64,000 nt of DNA from Hippopus hippopus (GCA_946811185.2 OX328096.1:47568252-47632251); one strand, 5' to 3'; counted from the stretch's first letter, positions 1-10,634 are shown. A program made the numbers and translations. The notes: a model not told the origin generated them from the letters alone.

Positions 1-49
1 AAAGCTTTATTTCCCAGGGTCGTTAAATATGGGATCGTCTGGAAAAAAG
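1..49 (+). repeat. Family B, right end only
   Basis: CCCAGGGTCGTTAAATATGG matches the right part of B; the rest lies outside the window. Confidence 0.6.
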
Positions 50-267
50 TTACAAATGCTTTTACTTTTGCTGGATTTTTTTTTTCCATATAAAACTTTT
101 CACTTTATGGACGATTCAAAAGGGTAGCCAGTGACTTCTACATTGCCAAAAACAATTTGGGATGATTTCACGGACAGTATGAGATAGTGTAATGGGTTAA
201 CAGCCGATGATTCGACCGATAATAATATTTGATACGTCAAACATCAAGCAAAAAGCTTACTTACATT

Positions 268-530
268 TTACCACAAAACCTCGAGTTTTAACGACCCAGA
301 GGAAGATAGCTTTTGAAAACATTGGCTTTCGAAAGCAATGATGGCTTTAAAAAACATTGTGGAGAAAAGGAGAAAATGCTGGTTACCAGCATTTTTTCCT
401 TTTCCCCACAATGTTTTCTTTCCTTTTCTTTCAAACAAAAAATTCCATCATTTCAGCCCCATCTTAATTTATCGTCTGCGAATGCCTTGGATTTGGACAA
501 GTCCAAAATATTGTCGTTTGGTAAATACAA
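268..530 (-). repeat. Family B copy
   Basis: Runs from TTTTACCACAAAACC through the core around GCTGGTTACCAGC to TTGTCGTTTGGTAAA. A partly repeated AAAACATTG segment precedes the core, making it longer than usual. Confidence 0.8.
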
Positions 531-795
531 AGTGAACGATTATTTGTCTGCTACAATGATACTGGCATATATTTCACGGAATGTATAATTAAGTTTTGTC
601 CCTGCAGCAGACGAAATCCGTTTCCACAACACAGACTTACACTAACATAAATTACATTTTATTATAGAGGAATAGCATCAGCATGGAAATGAATGCCAAT
701 GTACGTTTCACACGATACCTCGATAAGATGACTTTTTTTGCCTTACAACAGGTAACTTTTGAACACAAAACCAAAAATAAAATGGATATATTTAT

Positions 796-1257
796 GAGTC
801 CAGCTCTGTGAAAAGGGCGCCTAATGCATCTACAAAAGTATCGACCCAGGTTAGCCTGCACAGTATTCGCAGGCTGATCGGGATCGATATTAATTTGCTT
901 TCGGTATATTTTCTGATTGTCCAACGACCATTTTACCTCAGGATTTAGCCAGTTGTTGGACAAAATGGATTTAACCCTTAGGCTGCTAAGCGCGACTAAC
1001 TGACCTCTTGCGAACAGCGTAGATCAAGATCAGACTGCACAAAACGTGCAGTCTGATCTTGGATCTACACTGTCCGATAAGGAGATATCATTCCCCAAAA
1101 GATAACTTTGAAATAGCAATATTTGGGTTTTTACAATCGAATTGAAAATTTTATTTTAGTTTTTTAGCTGGATAAGGGTTAATGGAGCCATAAATATAGA
1201 AGACTATCTTGCTATAACGCATGGCGGAAACGCATGAGACCTCCTTTTGCGCCGCTC
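796..1257 (+). repeat. Family C copy interrupted by an A element
   Basis: Starts GAGTCCAGCTCTGTG with the hairpin near 855-890. The body breaks at AAAATGGATT, where the A element 971-1182 is inserted, and resumes with TGGAGCCATAAATATAG to the right end. Confidence 0.85.
971..1182 (-). repeat. Family A element, complete, inside family C
   Basis: 212 bp from TTAACCCTTAGGCTGCTAAG to GCTGGATAAGGGTTAA. The core CAGACTGCACAAAACGTGC is intact. TTAA is present at both junctions, where the host C has a single copy of a TTTAT-like site. Confidence 0.92.
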
Positions 1258-1327
1258 ATATGGAAATGTAAGTATAACCTTTTTTACCAAAAAGTTTTCA
1301 CACGCATTAATGTATCAAACTCTTATG

Positions 1328-1470
1328 CAGAAAGTATAGATCAAGAACGTGCAGTCTGATCTTGGATACACACTGCCTACTAATTTGTTACATATTGTGG
1401 ATCTAACAATCTTGAAACAGCGATATTTTGGCAGATTTCCATATTAAAAGTGCTCACTGATTTCAGCGCT
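1328..1470 (-). repeat. Family A, deleted copy
   Basis: AGTATAGATCAAGAACGTGC followed by the right arm CAGTCTGATCTTGG: the left hairpin arm has been lost. Confidence 0.65.
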
Positions 1471-1582
1471 CAAAGACTTTATTTTACATGCTGTTTATCC
1501 ATACAACATTTTTTTTACAAGATTGGTTTAAAAGTCGTCTGCTGCAAGTTTACATAATGTAATGAGTGCAAAAGCTTTGTTC

Positions 1583-1841
1583 GTGCCATGCTTTGTGAAA
1601 ACAGGGTTTAATGCATCCGCAAAAAGTATCGACCTATTTCAGCTTGCGCAGTCCGTGCAGGCTGACATGGGTCGAAAAGTTTTGCTATCAGTTGATCTAT
1701 TTTCGGCCTGTCAAAGTACCAGTCTACCTCTTGATTCAGTTAATTGTGAGACAAAATAGATTTCATAGACTTATGTGATGTCTTCCTAGGTATGATGCAT
1801 CAAGGAGATGCATTAAACCCCCTTTTGCCACGCCATGGCCC
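1583..1841 (+). repeat. Family C copy
   Basis: Full length, decayed; ends GTGCCATGCTTTGTG and CGCCATGGCCC; hairpin around 1640-1670. Confidence 0.85.
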
Positions 1842-2054
1842 ATAAATACTTTCAACGATAGCTTTGCTTCCGTGTTGTACGATGTTAAACACAGACTATG
1901 TTCAAAGCTCAATAATTGGTGCAACATTGATAAGCATTGCACCGCCGGAAATTAAACCAGTCTGGTAAATTCCACAGGCTGGTTACCAATATTCCAACAT
2001 GCATTATAACGGGTACCACCTAAAGGTGTTTTGGGGACAATTAGAAGGCCGCGG

Positions 2055-2237
2055 TTCGCATTCATTCACCGTTCTTAGTTTCATTCCTAGTCTTATTCTA
2101 CATTTAGAAAGTAACAAAATTTCTGACTGGCGAAACAAAATGCTTTAGCCAATCAAAAGTTGTGTTACTTTGAAATTTAGAAAATTCTCGAGGATAAGAC
2201 TAAGAATATACTTAAGAATGGTCGGTGAATACGAACT
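2055..2237. repeat. Family E foldback element
   Basis: Ends ATTCATTCACCGTTCTTAG and GAATGGTCGGTGAATACGA are inverted; inner arms around GTAACAAAATTTCTGA and GTTGTGTTACTTTGAAATTT also pair. Confidence 0.75.
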
Positions 2238-2327
2238 CAGACTGAACAAAACTTGCAGTCTTGGGATGAATCTATACCATCAGATTGTTGAGTAGAGCCT
2301 ATAAGATAAACATCTTTCGGTTTTAAC

Positions 2328-2480
2328 TCTTCCACAGCCAACGTCGCCTTGAAAAAACTTTTGCGAACGGCCTCGATCAAGATCAGACTGCACAAAACGT
2401 GCAGTCTGATCTTGGATCTACACCGTCCCCCACCTGATGTAAGTCTATGACCAACATTAGCGTAAAATGCAATAAAAAGT
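2328..2480 (-). repeat. Family A, partial
   Basis: Intact core ATCAGACTGCACAAAACGTG with a decayed right arm. Confidence 0.7.
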
Positions 2481-2548
2481 AGACTTAAAGGCCTAGAGAA
2501 ATATCCAGTCCAATTAGTTGGCAGGGATAGAGTTATAGGGATTGTACC

Positions 2549-2742
2549 TTAACCCTATTCCTGCTAAATAAATGAAACGAAACTTTCAATCTGATAGCAA
2601 AAACCCAAATGTTCCTATTTTAAAGGTATATTTTGGGGGGAAAAATATCCCCTCATCGGACAGTGTAGATCCAAGATCAGACTGCACGTTCTGTGCAGTC
2701 TGATCTTGATCTACACTGTCCGCAAAAGGTCCTTAGGGTTAA
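2549..2742 (+). repeat. Family A element
   Basis: TTAACCCTATTCCTGCTAAA to CCTTAGGGTTAA with a nearly perfect 64-bp hairpin (GGACAGTGTAGATC paired with GATCTACACTGTCC). About 20 bp before the right end are deleted. Confidence 0.92.
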
Positions 2743-2904
2743 GTCACGGAAAGAGTTCGTGTTTATGTATGTTGGACTGAAAAAGCTAACAAACAATGAC
2801 TTTGTTCCCTAATCACTTACAGTCCTAAATACTGTTTAACCATTTGATTGGTTAAGACATTTTGTCCCAGCCACACGGATGATAAGTCTTAGAATTCGGA
2901 ATGA

Positions 2905-3222
2905 GTAAAGGGACATGATTTTGTGTTTCGTGTTTAACGCCGTGTTCAACATTCTTTGAGTTATATCGCGGCGGCCCATGCACCTATCCATGCTTTCCTG
3001 AAGTTTCTGTAACAGTACTTTGCACAATATTCTTTCCAAGCCACTGGCTGCTTTCCCACATAACCACCTTCTAGACAATGATCAGCCGTGAGCCAGGAAT
3101 GAATCCTGTCGCAATGATTTTCATCAATCCTCAGGAAAAAATTAGCCGAGCAGGGGATTTGAACCAGTAACCCCCTGTTCTCCAGTCCTGTATGTTGCTG
3201 ACTGCGATACTATTGCTAGGTT
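2905..3222 (-). mobile_element. tRNA-derived SINE
   Basis: On the minus strand: tRNA-like head with an A-box-like GCAGTCAGC and B box GGTTCAAATCC, then a body with TGGGAAAGCAGCCAGTGGC and the tail GAACACGGCGTTAAACACG. Body matches the SINE at 52460-52766. Confidence 0.85.
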
Positions 3223-3654
3223 CACACATGATTTGTATAGATCTCTAGAGACATTTCTTTTCCATGTTTCGAAATTCACACTTTTTTCCTAAATAAGATG
3301 GTAAAGAAGTGTGAGGTCAAGAAACTAGCTGTTTGTCCTGTTGTTTTCTATAGGGCAAATACGGAATATTAGTGCAAACTTGCAGAGATAATCATTTCTA
3401 TATTCATCCTGAAGATCTAGAAATCTTTCAAACTATCTCAACAAATTTACTTAGACCGCTTACTGGTCTCCCGGCAACGCATTTTATAGTTGATATACAT
3501 TATTTCAAATAGCTCTCATCAAATACAGATATGATATCTACTGAAACAAAATCACCATTATGCTTATGAATGTCACTGTAACCAATAACAACCGTATGTC
3601 ACGTGTAAAGCACCGGAAACTGGACGACGGCATAACACAAAATGTTTTAACTAG
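3223..3654 (-). other. 3' flank of the kinase gene
   Basis: Non-coding and non-repetitive as far as I can see. It probably holds the kinase 3' UTR. The only weak poly(A)-like hexamer on the minus strand is TATAAA at 3483-3488. Ends against a SINE at 3222. Confidence 0.4.
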
Positions 3655-4689
3655 TCATAACGACAACAACCATTCTGATATTCGCACATCTCGTAATCGC
3701 TTGTCAACCTTTGTATCAATGCCATGATTTTGAAGGATAAGTGCTAACTTATCCGCATGATCACTTCCGGATTCGAATTCCTCTTCCTCTTCCGTTGACT
3801 CATCGGAAGATTTTGTTGGAAGAAGCCAGTTGTCATTCAAATATTTAGAAATTTCACGGATTTCACAGCGGCGCTCTGTTTTAATATCAAGAGCTTTTCG
3901 AAAGTATCTGAGAAGTCTTGGAGTAAATTTTTTCCACTGGGATGGAATTTTTGTCGTTTTTCTCCTTTGCCAGGTCACGAATTCATTGAAGTACATATCA
4001 CCAATGTCGGCGTTCTCCCACGGAAAGTTCCCCGTAAGCATACAAAACATGAGTACCCCGAACGCCCAAACATCACCACTTGTGGACACAGTGATGCTCT
4101 CATTTCGGACTGCCTCGCATATTTCCGGTGGAGTGTATGGTATACTCCCGTTTGTTTTACGTATCACAGTTCCGTCTTTTCGGGTCATACCGAAGTCCAT
4201 TAATTTCACTTTGTTAAACTCCTTTTCGAAAATGAGGACGTTTTCCGGCTTGATGTCTCTATGTACAAGTTGTTTGCTGTGCATGAATTCAAGAGCGGAA
4301 GCAACCTGCTTGATCACAAGCTTCACATCTTTCTCTTTCATACCGACTTGCGGAGGAATGGCGTCGAAGAGGTCTCCGAAAGGGGCGTACTCCTGAGCGA
4401 AAACGTATGAATTTCGCGTCTCGAAGGCAACGTTATAGGAATCGACAATGTTTCCGTGTGGGGATAGGAAATAACTGAACTGGAATTCTCGCTGGAATTC
4501 CCTAAGCTTGGTCGTGCTTTTCGGTAAAACCTTTAGAGCAATCTGTGATCCCGTTTCCAAACATTTTGCCAACACAACCTTCCCGTAGGTGCCTCTCCCG
4601 AGATCTCGTAAAATCTCGTAATGGTCCTTGAGATTTAATTGCAGCAGGTTTTCCGAAGTACTCGAGCGGGGAGATTTCGGCATACTCAT
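3655..4689 (-). CDS. SBK1-like serine/threonine protein kinase, intronless
   Basis: A single open frame of 344 residues encodes an almost complete protein kinase domain (about residues 24-289). Visible motifs are the glycine loop GRGTYG (31-36), the ATP lysine in IALKVL (K53), HRDIKPEN (143-150, catalytic D145), DFG (165-167), PPE in place of APE (187-189) and GDVWAFG (D206). The order and the SIPYTPPEIC activation segment fit the SBK (SH3-binding kinase) family. An acidic run follows (about 296-306), then a short tail ending in EWLLSL; the proline-rich tail of vertebrate SBK1 is absent. The frame stays open 5' of the chosen start, but the first ATG is at 4687-4689 (A at -3) and an in-frame stop lies upstream; a second ATG two codons later is possible. 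No introns are needed. Substrates and pathway are unknown. No AATAAA is visible downstream on this strand; a TATAAA variant lies at 3483-3488. All catalytic residues are present, so an active kinase is inferred. Confidence 0.93.
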   Translation of the reverse strand: MSMPKSPRSSTSENLLQLNLKDHYEILRDLGRGTYGKVVLAKCLETGSQIALKVLPKSTTKLREFQREFQFSYFLSPHGNIVDSYNVAFETRNSYVFAQEYAPFGDLFDAIPPQVGMKEKDVKLVIKQVASALEFMHSKQLVHRDIKPENVLIFEKEFNKVKLMDFGMTRKDGTVIRKTNGSIPYTPPEICEAVRNESITVSTSGDVWAFGVLMFCMLTGNFPWENADIGDMYFNEFVTWQRRKTTKIPSQWKKFTPRLLRYFRKALDIKTERRCEIREISKYLNDNWLLPTKSSDESTEEEEEFESGSDHADKLALILQNHGIDTKVDKRLRDVRISEWLLSL

Positions 4690-4838
4690 TTTACAGTTTG
4701 TCAAACCCGTTGACGCACCAATGAAGAATCTCTGTTTCTGGCGCAATTCAGTTGAGTTCAGTGCCTCTCATCTAATGGCAGGAAATGTGATAAACGCTTC
4801 AACTGTCCAATCTGCAAAGTATAAAGAAACAAATAAAG

Positions 4839-5099
4839 TAACCACGCTCTGGGAAAAGCGGGTTTATTGCATGCATCTCTTTGATGCATTATACCATGCA
4901 AGTCATCACGTAATTATGGATCCATACAATCCATTTAGTCTGACAACAGACCGAATTAGAAGGTAGAATGGCTCTTGCACATGCAAAATAATACCCAAAG
5001 CAAAAAGTTTCGGCCCATGTCAGCCTGCGTGGACTGCGCAGGCTAGCATGGGTCGATACTTTATGCTCATGCATTACGTGCCCTTTTTACAGGGCATTA
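4839..5099 (-). repeat. Family C copy upstream of the kinase gene
   Basis: Starts about 150 bp 5' of the kinase ATG. Hairpin arms CCCATGTCAG and GCATGGGTC near 5015-5055 (ATG/CAT subtype). Confidence 0.85.
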
Positions 5100-5399
5100 C
5101 TTAGTTTCATTTAAAAATTTCTGCTGAGGAAAATATGAACAGTTGAACGTAAAAAATTGATCATCTCGAAACCAGGGTTCTACAACTAACTCAAACCGAA
5201 CAATGCATTTTTCACTCGGATAATGCTACAGAAAATAATACACCAGTGCTTTCAATACGATTCCTGCAGGATGCTACCACAACTAAAAATCACTTTATCT
5301 GCCAACTAAATAAAGTCTATTCTTCTCAAGCATCTAAAAGTTCGTTAATTTTTTTTTCAATAAACTGAAGACGATTTCAGACAACGTTTAGCATCAGGT

Positions 5400-5450
5400 G
5401 ACGGACAGTGTGGATCCAAGATCAGAATGAACATTTTGTGTCCAAGGCGA
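5400..5450 (+). repeat. Family A core fragment
   Basis: GGACAGTGTGGATCCAAGAT then a decayed core. Confidence 0.5.
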
Positions 5451-5680
5451 CATTGGAAATGAAAGAGTCAATTTAATGTTGCTCTTATCCGGAAAGTCTC
5501 AGCCAGGCTGCATGTTTTGTGCAGTTTGCGCATTTATTTTGAAAAGTCTTCAAACTTGTCAGCTTGGTAAAAAAAAAAAAGTCCTTCTTCCTTTTTGTTT
5601 TCCTTCATTTCTTATGTTTGTATTTTATTATTACTATTTTTTGTTGTAATTCCTGTCACTTTGGCAGACAAATAATAAAA

Positions 5681-5765
5681 ATGAAGATGATAATAATAAT
5701 GATAATAATAATGATAATAATAATAATAATAATAATAATGATGATGATGATGATGACAATAATGA
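5681..5765 (+). repeat. AAT/ATG trinucleotide tract
   Basis: Interrupted runs of AAT and GAT units. Confidence 0.9.
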
Positions 5766-6155
5766 TAAAAGAAAACAGTTTTAAAACCAATCCCTAAGAA
5801 ATCTTTAAGTAAAATTTACTTTAAAAGTTTAATGCATGTTTCGTAAAGAGAGTTCCCGTGTCTGAATCTAAATTGGAAATAGAAAGAAATAAAGAAGAAA
5901 GCCAAGAAATTGAATAGAAGGCTTGTGATCTCTATGTGATAAGAATTCACAGAAAAGACATTTCCATAAATAAAATACAGAGTTTCAATTTAAAACCCTC
6001 TTTCCCTGTAATTTATCTGATTAGTTCCAAATATAGATAATCGTCACAAAAAATACAAGTCTATCAGGGAAGAGACTAATCGCGTCATTTATAAAAAGGC
6101 TCCCCTTCCGCCATGTTGCCAATTAAATCCTTCTAATCCCAATGGATGACTTAAA
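5766..6155. other. No feature recognised
   Basis: AT-rich sequence without coding signal or a repeat I can match. Confidence 0.4.
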
Positions 6156-6164
6156 TTGCTTATG

Positions 6165-6235
6165 CAGATATTGTAGTTTAAGATCAAACTGCACGGGACG
6201 TGCAATCTGATCTTGAATCCACACTGTCTAATAAC
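6165..6235 (-). repeat. Family A core fragment
   Basis: AAGATCAAACTGCACGGGAC with right arm CAATCTGATCTTGAATCC; hairpin mostly preserved. Confidence 0.65.
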
Positions 6236-6546
6236 TCTTTAAATTTATGACCAAAACAACTGGGAGTTGCATTTTTTTTTTCCAGACTAAAAGTCACAAT
6301 TTCATTTATATGCCTTTATAAGGGTTACCCAACTCTAATAGCTAGTAACAACAGTAGATTTCCATTTTTGTCTTTTATAATGGTGTTAAATCACCATTAT
6401 TCCGACAATAAACCATTTACTTATAAATGACGCTGTTTAATCAGACATCTTGTCTGTTTCCCGGTCTGTCTCTGTGGTTTTGTCTACATTTTTCCGCCTG
6501 CCGATCTAATCTTTCTCCTAATTTCTGTGTCTATCACTATGTCTTT

Positions 6547-6571
6547 TCTATCTATCTATCTATCTATCTAT
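6547..6571 (+). repeat. CTAT microsatellite
   Basis: About six uninterrupted TATC units. Confidence 0.9.
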
Positions 6572-6729
6572 CCGCTTAACGTATTTTCGAATTTAAATTT
6601 GAAGAAGCAGTCAGTGGTTTGGGCAGAGTAATGTGGGTAGAAATGCTTGAAGAAACTGCAGGATTACATCGGTAGCTGCAGTGATCGCCGCTACGAATTA
6701 CTCTTTAAAAGCGAAAGTGACCAAAATTT

Positions 6730-6955
6730 AAAGAAAGGAAAGAAGGAAGGAAGGATGAGAGAAGAAGTAGGAAGGAAGGAAGGAAGGAAGGAAGGAAGGA
6801 AGGAAGTAAGAAAGGAAGGAAGGGGAAAAGATGAGAGAAGGAAGGAAGGAAGGAAGGAAGGAAGAAAGAAAGAAAGGAAGGAAGGAAGGAAGGAAGGAAG
6901 GAAGGAAGGAAGAAAGAAAGAAAGAAACAAAGAAACAAAGAAACAAAAAACAACA
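6730..6955 (+). repeat. GGAA/GAAA purine tract
   Basis: About 220 bp of near pure purine on this strand, mostly GGAA units with GAAA and ACAA variants at the end. Long apparent lysine/glutamate or serine/phenylalanine frames across it are artefacts of the repeat. Confidence 0.95.
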
Positions 6956-7254
6956 ACCGAACGCCCGAACAATTGGAGGAACAAACAAACAGGCAAAAAT
7001 TTTCACCATACAAATATCCGCAAAATGATCTATATATTTCCGGTCTTTATGAATCAAACCATCAAGGTTAGTGGAAAAAAGAAAGCTTGATTTGAAGAAT
7101 CCATTTGATTTTATGACACATTTCCGTCCGTATCGACACAAGTATTGATATTCTGTTTCTGCGACTAACATCAACGAGCTTTGTCGGGTCTCTAAATATC
7201 GACAAGAGATTTAAGCTTGCGTGATACCATGCAGAGAATCAGATTCTTTTGCTG

Positions 7255-7325
7255 CCCGTGTAGATCGAAGATCAGGCTGTACAGAACGTGCAATCTGATC
7301 TTGAATCTACAGTGTTAGATGTATT
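7255..7325 (-). repeat. Family A core fragment
   Basis: GTGTAGATCGAAGATCAGGC with right arm AATCTGATCTTGAATCTAC. Confidence 0.65.
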
Positions 7326-7389
7326 GTCTTGTTCTGAACTTGGATCTAAACCGACATATTTTTTGTGAGATTCTGTAATTACATATTCT

Positions 7390-7590
7390 AAGAGGTGCTC
7401 TAGGAAAAAGGGAATTAATGCATCTCCACGATGCATGATACCAAGCAAGTCATCGCATAATTATAGATCCATAACATCTAGTTTTTTCTACTCGTAACAA
7501 CCGACTGAATCATGAGGTAGAATGGTTCGTTGACATGAAGAACATTGACAAATAGCAAAAAGTTTTAATCCATGTCCGTATTTTGATCTA
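7390..7590 (-). repeat. Family C, right part missing
   Basis: TTAATGCATCTCCACGATGC through GAATCATGAGGTAGAATGG; stops at the hairpin (ATCCATGTCCG). Confidence 0.75.
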
Positions 7591-8073
7591 AGTTTCTTCT
7601 ACACAAAAAGCAAGGAAAACACTTTTACAACTGTTTCACTTACGTTCCAAAATATTAAATAGATGAAGTTGGAACCTTATTGGATAAGGCACAGATAAAT
7701 AATTTTTCATAAAAAATAGCAGTTGCTTCTATAAAAAAAAAACTAGTAATAATATTATTACTGATAAAATGGTGAGGAATTTTATACTGCGTGCAATACA
7801 CACCCGTTCCAACGTCTATCATGTGTTTGAGTGTAATTAAGAACGAATGATGCAGAAAACCAGCCAAAATACCTGTTTGCATGTTGTAAACCAGACAGAT
7901 GAAATTCGGTTAGGGACGACCCTGTTCAGTTGTAGCCTAACGCCAGTCTGTCTGCTCAGTAACAGAAACGAAACAAACAACGATGATACAGTATAAGACA
8001 TGAGACAGTACAGGACATGAAGGACATCTCGTAATGATCTTTAAGCACGCAAGGACTTCATAGTAATCAACTT
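7591..8073. other. No feature recognised
   Basis: Unique-looking AT-rich sequence. Confidence 0.4.
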
Positions 8074-8140
8074 GAGCCATGCTCTGGCAAAAGGGGGCTA
8101 AACGCATCCCTGCGATATATAATGCTAAGCAAGTTATAAT

Positions 8141-8970
8141 ATACTCAGTTCCATAAATAAGTGTGCACTTAATTCTCTTTTATTTCTCGTCGCATGTTTT
8201 ACTGAAGAACAACAAATTTGGTATCATACTTTAGTTCAGAGTCTGTAGAAAATGCCAGGTTAATCAGATTTTGACTAACAGAAAGTTTAAGTTAGGTTTT
8301 TGCAGTTTAAATGAAGGTGGTACTAAAATCAAAGTTGCAAAAGTACTCAAAGACTAAAGTAACATTAAAGTTAGGTTTTTCTTAAACTTCTTGTAATTCT
8401 TCAATCAATATCTTGTATGGCCACCTCTCCACGAATCAGTCAGCAGTTTCTGAACAGAAACAATGTTGACATTCTTCCTTGGCCAGCTTTTTTCGCCGGA
8501 TATGAATCCAATAGAACATGTCTGGGATTACTTAGGAAGAAAGGTTCGATCACGGCGAAACATCAACTATCTCATGGACTTGGCCACCGCTCTCGTTCAG
8601 GAATGGAATAACATTCCTGATGCAATGATTTTACGTTATGTAAGGTCTATGCGACGTCGAATAATTGCCTGTATCGACAGCAGAGGTGGCCATAAAAGAT
8701 ATTGATTGAAAAATTACAAGAACTTTAAGAAAAACCTAACTTTAATGTTACCTTAGTCTTTGAGTACTTTTGCAACTTTGATTTTAGTACCACCTTCATT
8801 TAAACTGCAAAAACCTAACTTAAACTTTCTGTTAGTCAAAATCTGACTAGCCTGGCATTTTCTACAGACTCTGAACTAAAGTATGATACCAAATTTGTTG
8901 GTCTTCAGTAAAACACGCGACGAGAAATAAAAGAAAAATAAGTGCACACTTATTTATGGAACTGAGTATA
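8141..8970 (+). mobile_element. Tc1/mariner-type defective element with very long inverted ends
   Basis: Inverted repeats of about 285 bp (8141-8428 and 8683-8970) begin ATACTCAGTTCC and end GGAACTGAGTAT, flanked by TA-rich sequence as expected for a TA target. Between them lies only the end of a transposase. The left inverted repeat includes the reverse complement of the last transposase codons (RGGHKRY), so the left end looks like an inverted copy of the right end. It sits inside a family C copy (8074-9162). Confidence 0.85.
8429..8705 (+). pseudogene. Tc1-like transposase, C-terminal fragment, frameshifted
   Basis: One frame reads SQQFLNRNNVDILPWPA and the next continues SPDMNPIEHVWDYLGRKVR, the hallmark end of a Tc1 DD34E catalytic domain with the third catalytic residue (E of NPIE). 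The switch lies in a T run near 8490, where one extra T explains the frame change. The DNA-binding domain and the first two catalytic aspartates are missing. It cannot encode an active enzyme. Confidence 0.88.
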
Positions 8971-9225
8971 TAATTATCGATCCATAAAATCCATTATATC
9001 AAACATCCCACTTATTCATGAGGTACACTGGCCCTTTAACAAGCAGAAAATTGACCAACAGCAAAAAGCTTCGGCCCAGGTCAGCCCGCGCGGATTGCGC
9101 AGGCTGACATGAGTCGATACTTTTTGCAGATGCATTAAGTCCCCTTTCCACAGTGTGTGGCCCTTTATAACATAGGATGTCAAATAGCTTCAACAAAATA
9201 CATGGAACCCAGCGTAACTCTGTCA

Positions 9226-9365
9226 GTATCGATCGATTGATTGATTGATTGATTAACTGTATGGTGTTTAACGCCGTTTTCAACATTATTTCAGTTATAT
9301 AGCGGCGGCTACTGCACCTATCCATGCTTTCCTGGAGTTTCTTTTACCAGTACTCCGCACAATTC
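9226..9365 (-). mobile_element. SINE, 3' part with ATCA tail
   Basis: A GATT repeat (tail on the minus strand) followed by TGTTTAACGCCGTTTTCAAC and the body up to AGTACTCCGCACAATTCTC. The tRNA head is missing. Confidence 0.8.
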
Positions 9366-9568
9366 TCTGTCAGTATCGAAAGGAGATTTTGTTGGGTTGA
9401 GAGTTCAAACACGGCTTAACTAAGATTCTTTCTGAAGAAATGCAAGCGTCAAAGCGACAAAATTAGCGTTTCCTTTATCGTTGGACATGGATCAAGATCA
9501 GTGTGCGTTTGGTTCACAGTTTTCGCGGAAGCTTTTAAGGCTGCATGCAGTATCATTTGATTAGCACT

Positions 9569-9790
9569 TTACAAAACGATCACGCCATGAACAACCCCGA
9601 GGAAAAGGACTTTTGAAAAAATTGTGGGAAACGGAGAAAATGCTGATAACCAGCATTTTCTCCTTTTCCGACAATGTTTTCTATACTTTCAAGGACAATT
9701 CCTGTAATTTTGGACATACTAACTTTGTGGCCTAAAAATGTTAATTTGGACGAGTCAAAATTGTTGTCATCTAGTATACATTTAAAGTCA
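9569..9790 (-). repeat. Family B copy
   Basis: Core around GCTGATAACCAGC; right part GACGAGTCAAAATTGTTGTC. Confidence 0.8.
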
Positions 9791-9844
9791 CCAAACGAAG
9801 TCGAACAAGGATGGAGTGAGCAATAACATGTAGAACTTATATAC

Positions 9845-10112
9845 CAGCCATGTTCTGTGAAAAGGGGGCTTAATGCATCTGCTAAAAGTATTGACCCACG
9901 TCAGCCTGCGCAGTCCGCGCAGGCTGACATGGGTCGATACTTCTTGCTATTGGTAAATTTTCCGCATCTCCAAGGATCACTCTACCTCCAGATGCAGTCG
10001 TTTGTTAGACAAAATGGACTTTATAGGTCTTTAATTATGTCACGACTTGCGTGGAGATGCATTAAGCCCCTTTTTGCCAGGACATGGTAAGCCCCTTTTT
10101 GCCGGAACATGG
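9845..10112 (+). repeat. Family C copy with duplicated right end
   Basis: Core near 9892-9940. The right end appears twice: TAAGCCCCTTTTTGCCAGGA then TAAGCCCCTTTTTGCCGGAA (from 10064 and 10088). Confidence 0.85.
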
Positions 10113-10373
10113 ATCTTATACAGGAAGCTGTCTACCGATTTATATTCATGGCGGATGGTATACTGTGTTGCTGTCAGGTCTGCCCTTTATCATTTTCCAG
10201 AAGCTCTTTTTTTTTACATTTATACAGGAAATCTGGTGTTTACTGTAAGTGACAAACGGAAATATCAAACAAAATAACGTTTTCATTATGGAACACTACA
10301 CCTAGTTATTTCACTCAGTGATCATCTATACTAATTGGATCTCTGTCCTTACGTTTTTGTACATGATTTTTAT

Positions 10374-10634
10374 CAGCAATGCTCTGTGAAAAGGGGGCTT
10401 AATTCATTTGCGAAAGGAATCGACCCATGTCAGCCTGCGCAGTCCCCGCAGACTGACATGGACCGGAGCGTTTCGCTATCATTAAATTTTCTGTATGTCA
10501 AAGGACCATTCTACCTAATGATTCAGTCGGTTGTTCGAAAAACGCCTCTTTTATGGATTCATATTTATGTGATAACTTTATTGGTATCATGCATCACGGA
10601 GATGCAATTAGCACCATTTTGTCAGAGCTGGCTC
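10374..10634 (+). repeat. Family C copy
   Basis: Core arms CCCATGTCAG and CTGACATGG (ATG/CAT subtype) near 10425-10465; right end GTCAGAGCTGGCTC. Confidence 0.88.

Larger units (their letters stand above)
8074..9162 (-). repeat. Family C copy split by the Tc1 relic
   Basis: The left part (8074-8140) carries the GAGCCATGCTCTGGC end. The right part (8971-9162) continues the family body from TAATTATCGATCC through the hairpin CAGCCCGCGCGGATTGCGCAGG to the decayed right end. The intervening 830 bp is the Tc1-like element, so C is older. Confidence 0.85.

Noticed and set aside
3830..4396. 188-residue frame on the plus strand
   Set aside because: Antisense shadow of the kinase gene.
6647..7174. 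Several overlapping frames rich in Lys/Glu/Arg or Ser/Phe/Leu
   Set aside because: They are readings of the GGAA tract on both strands.
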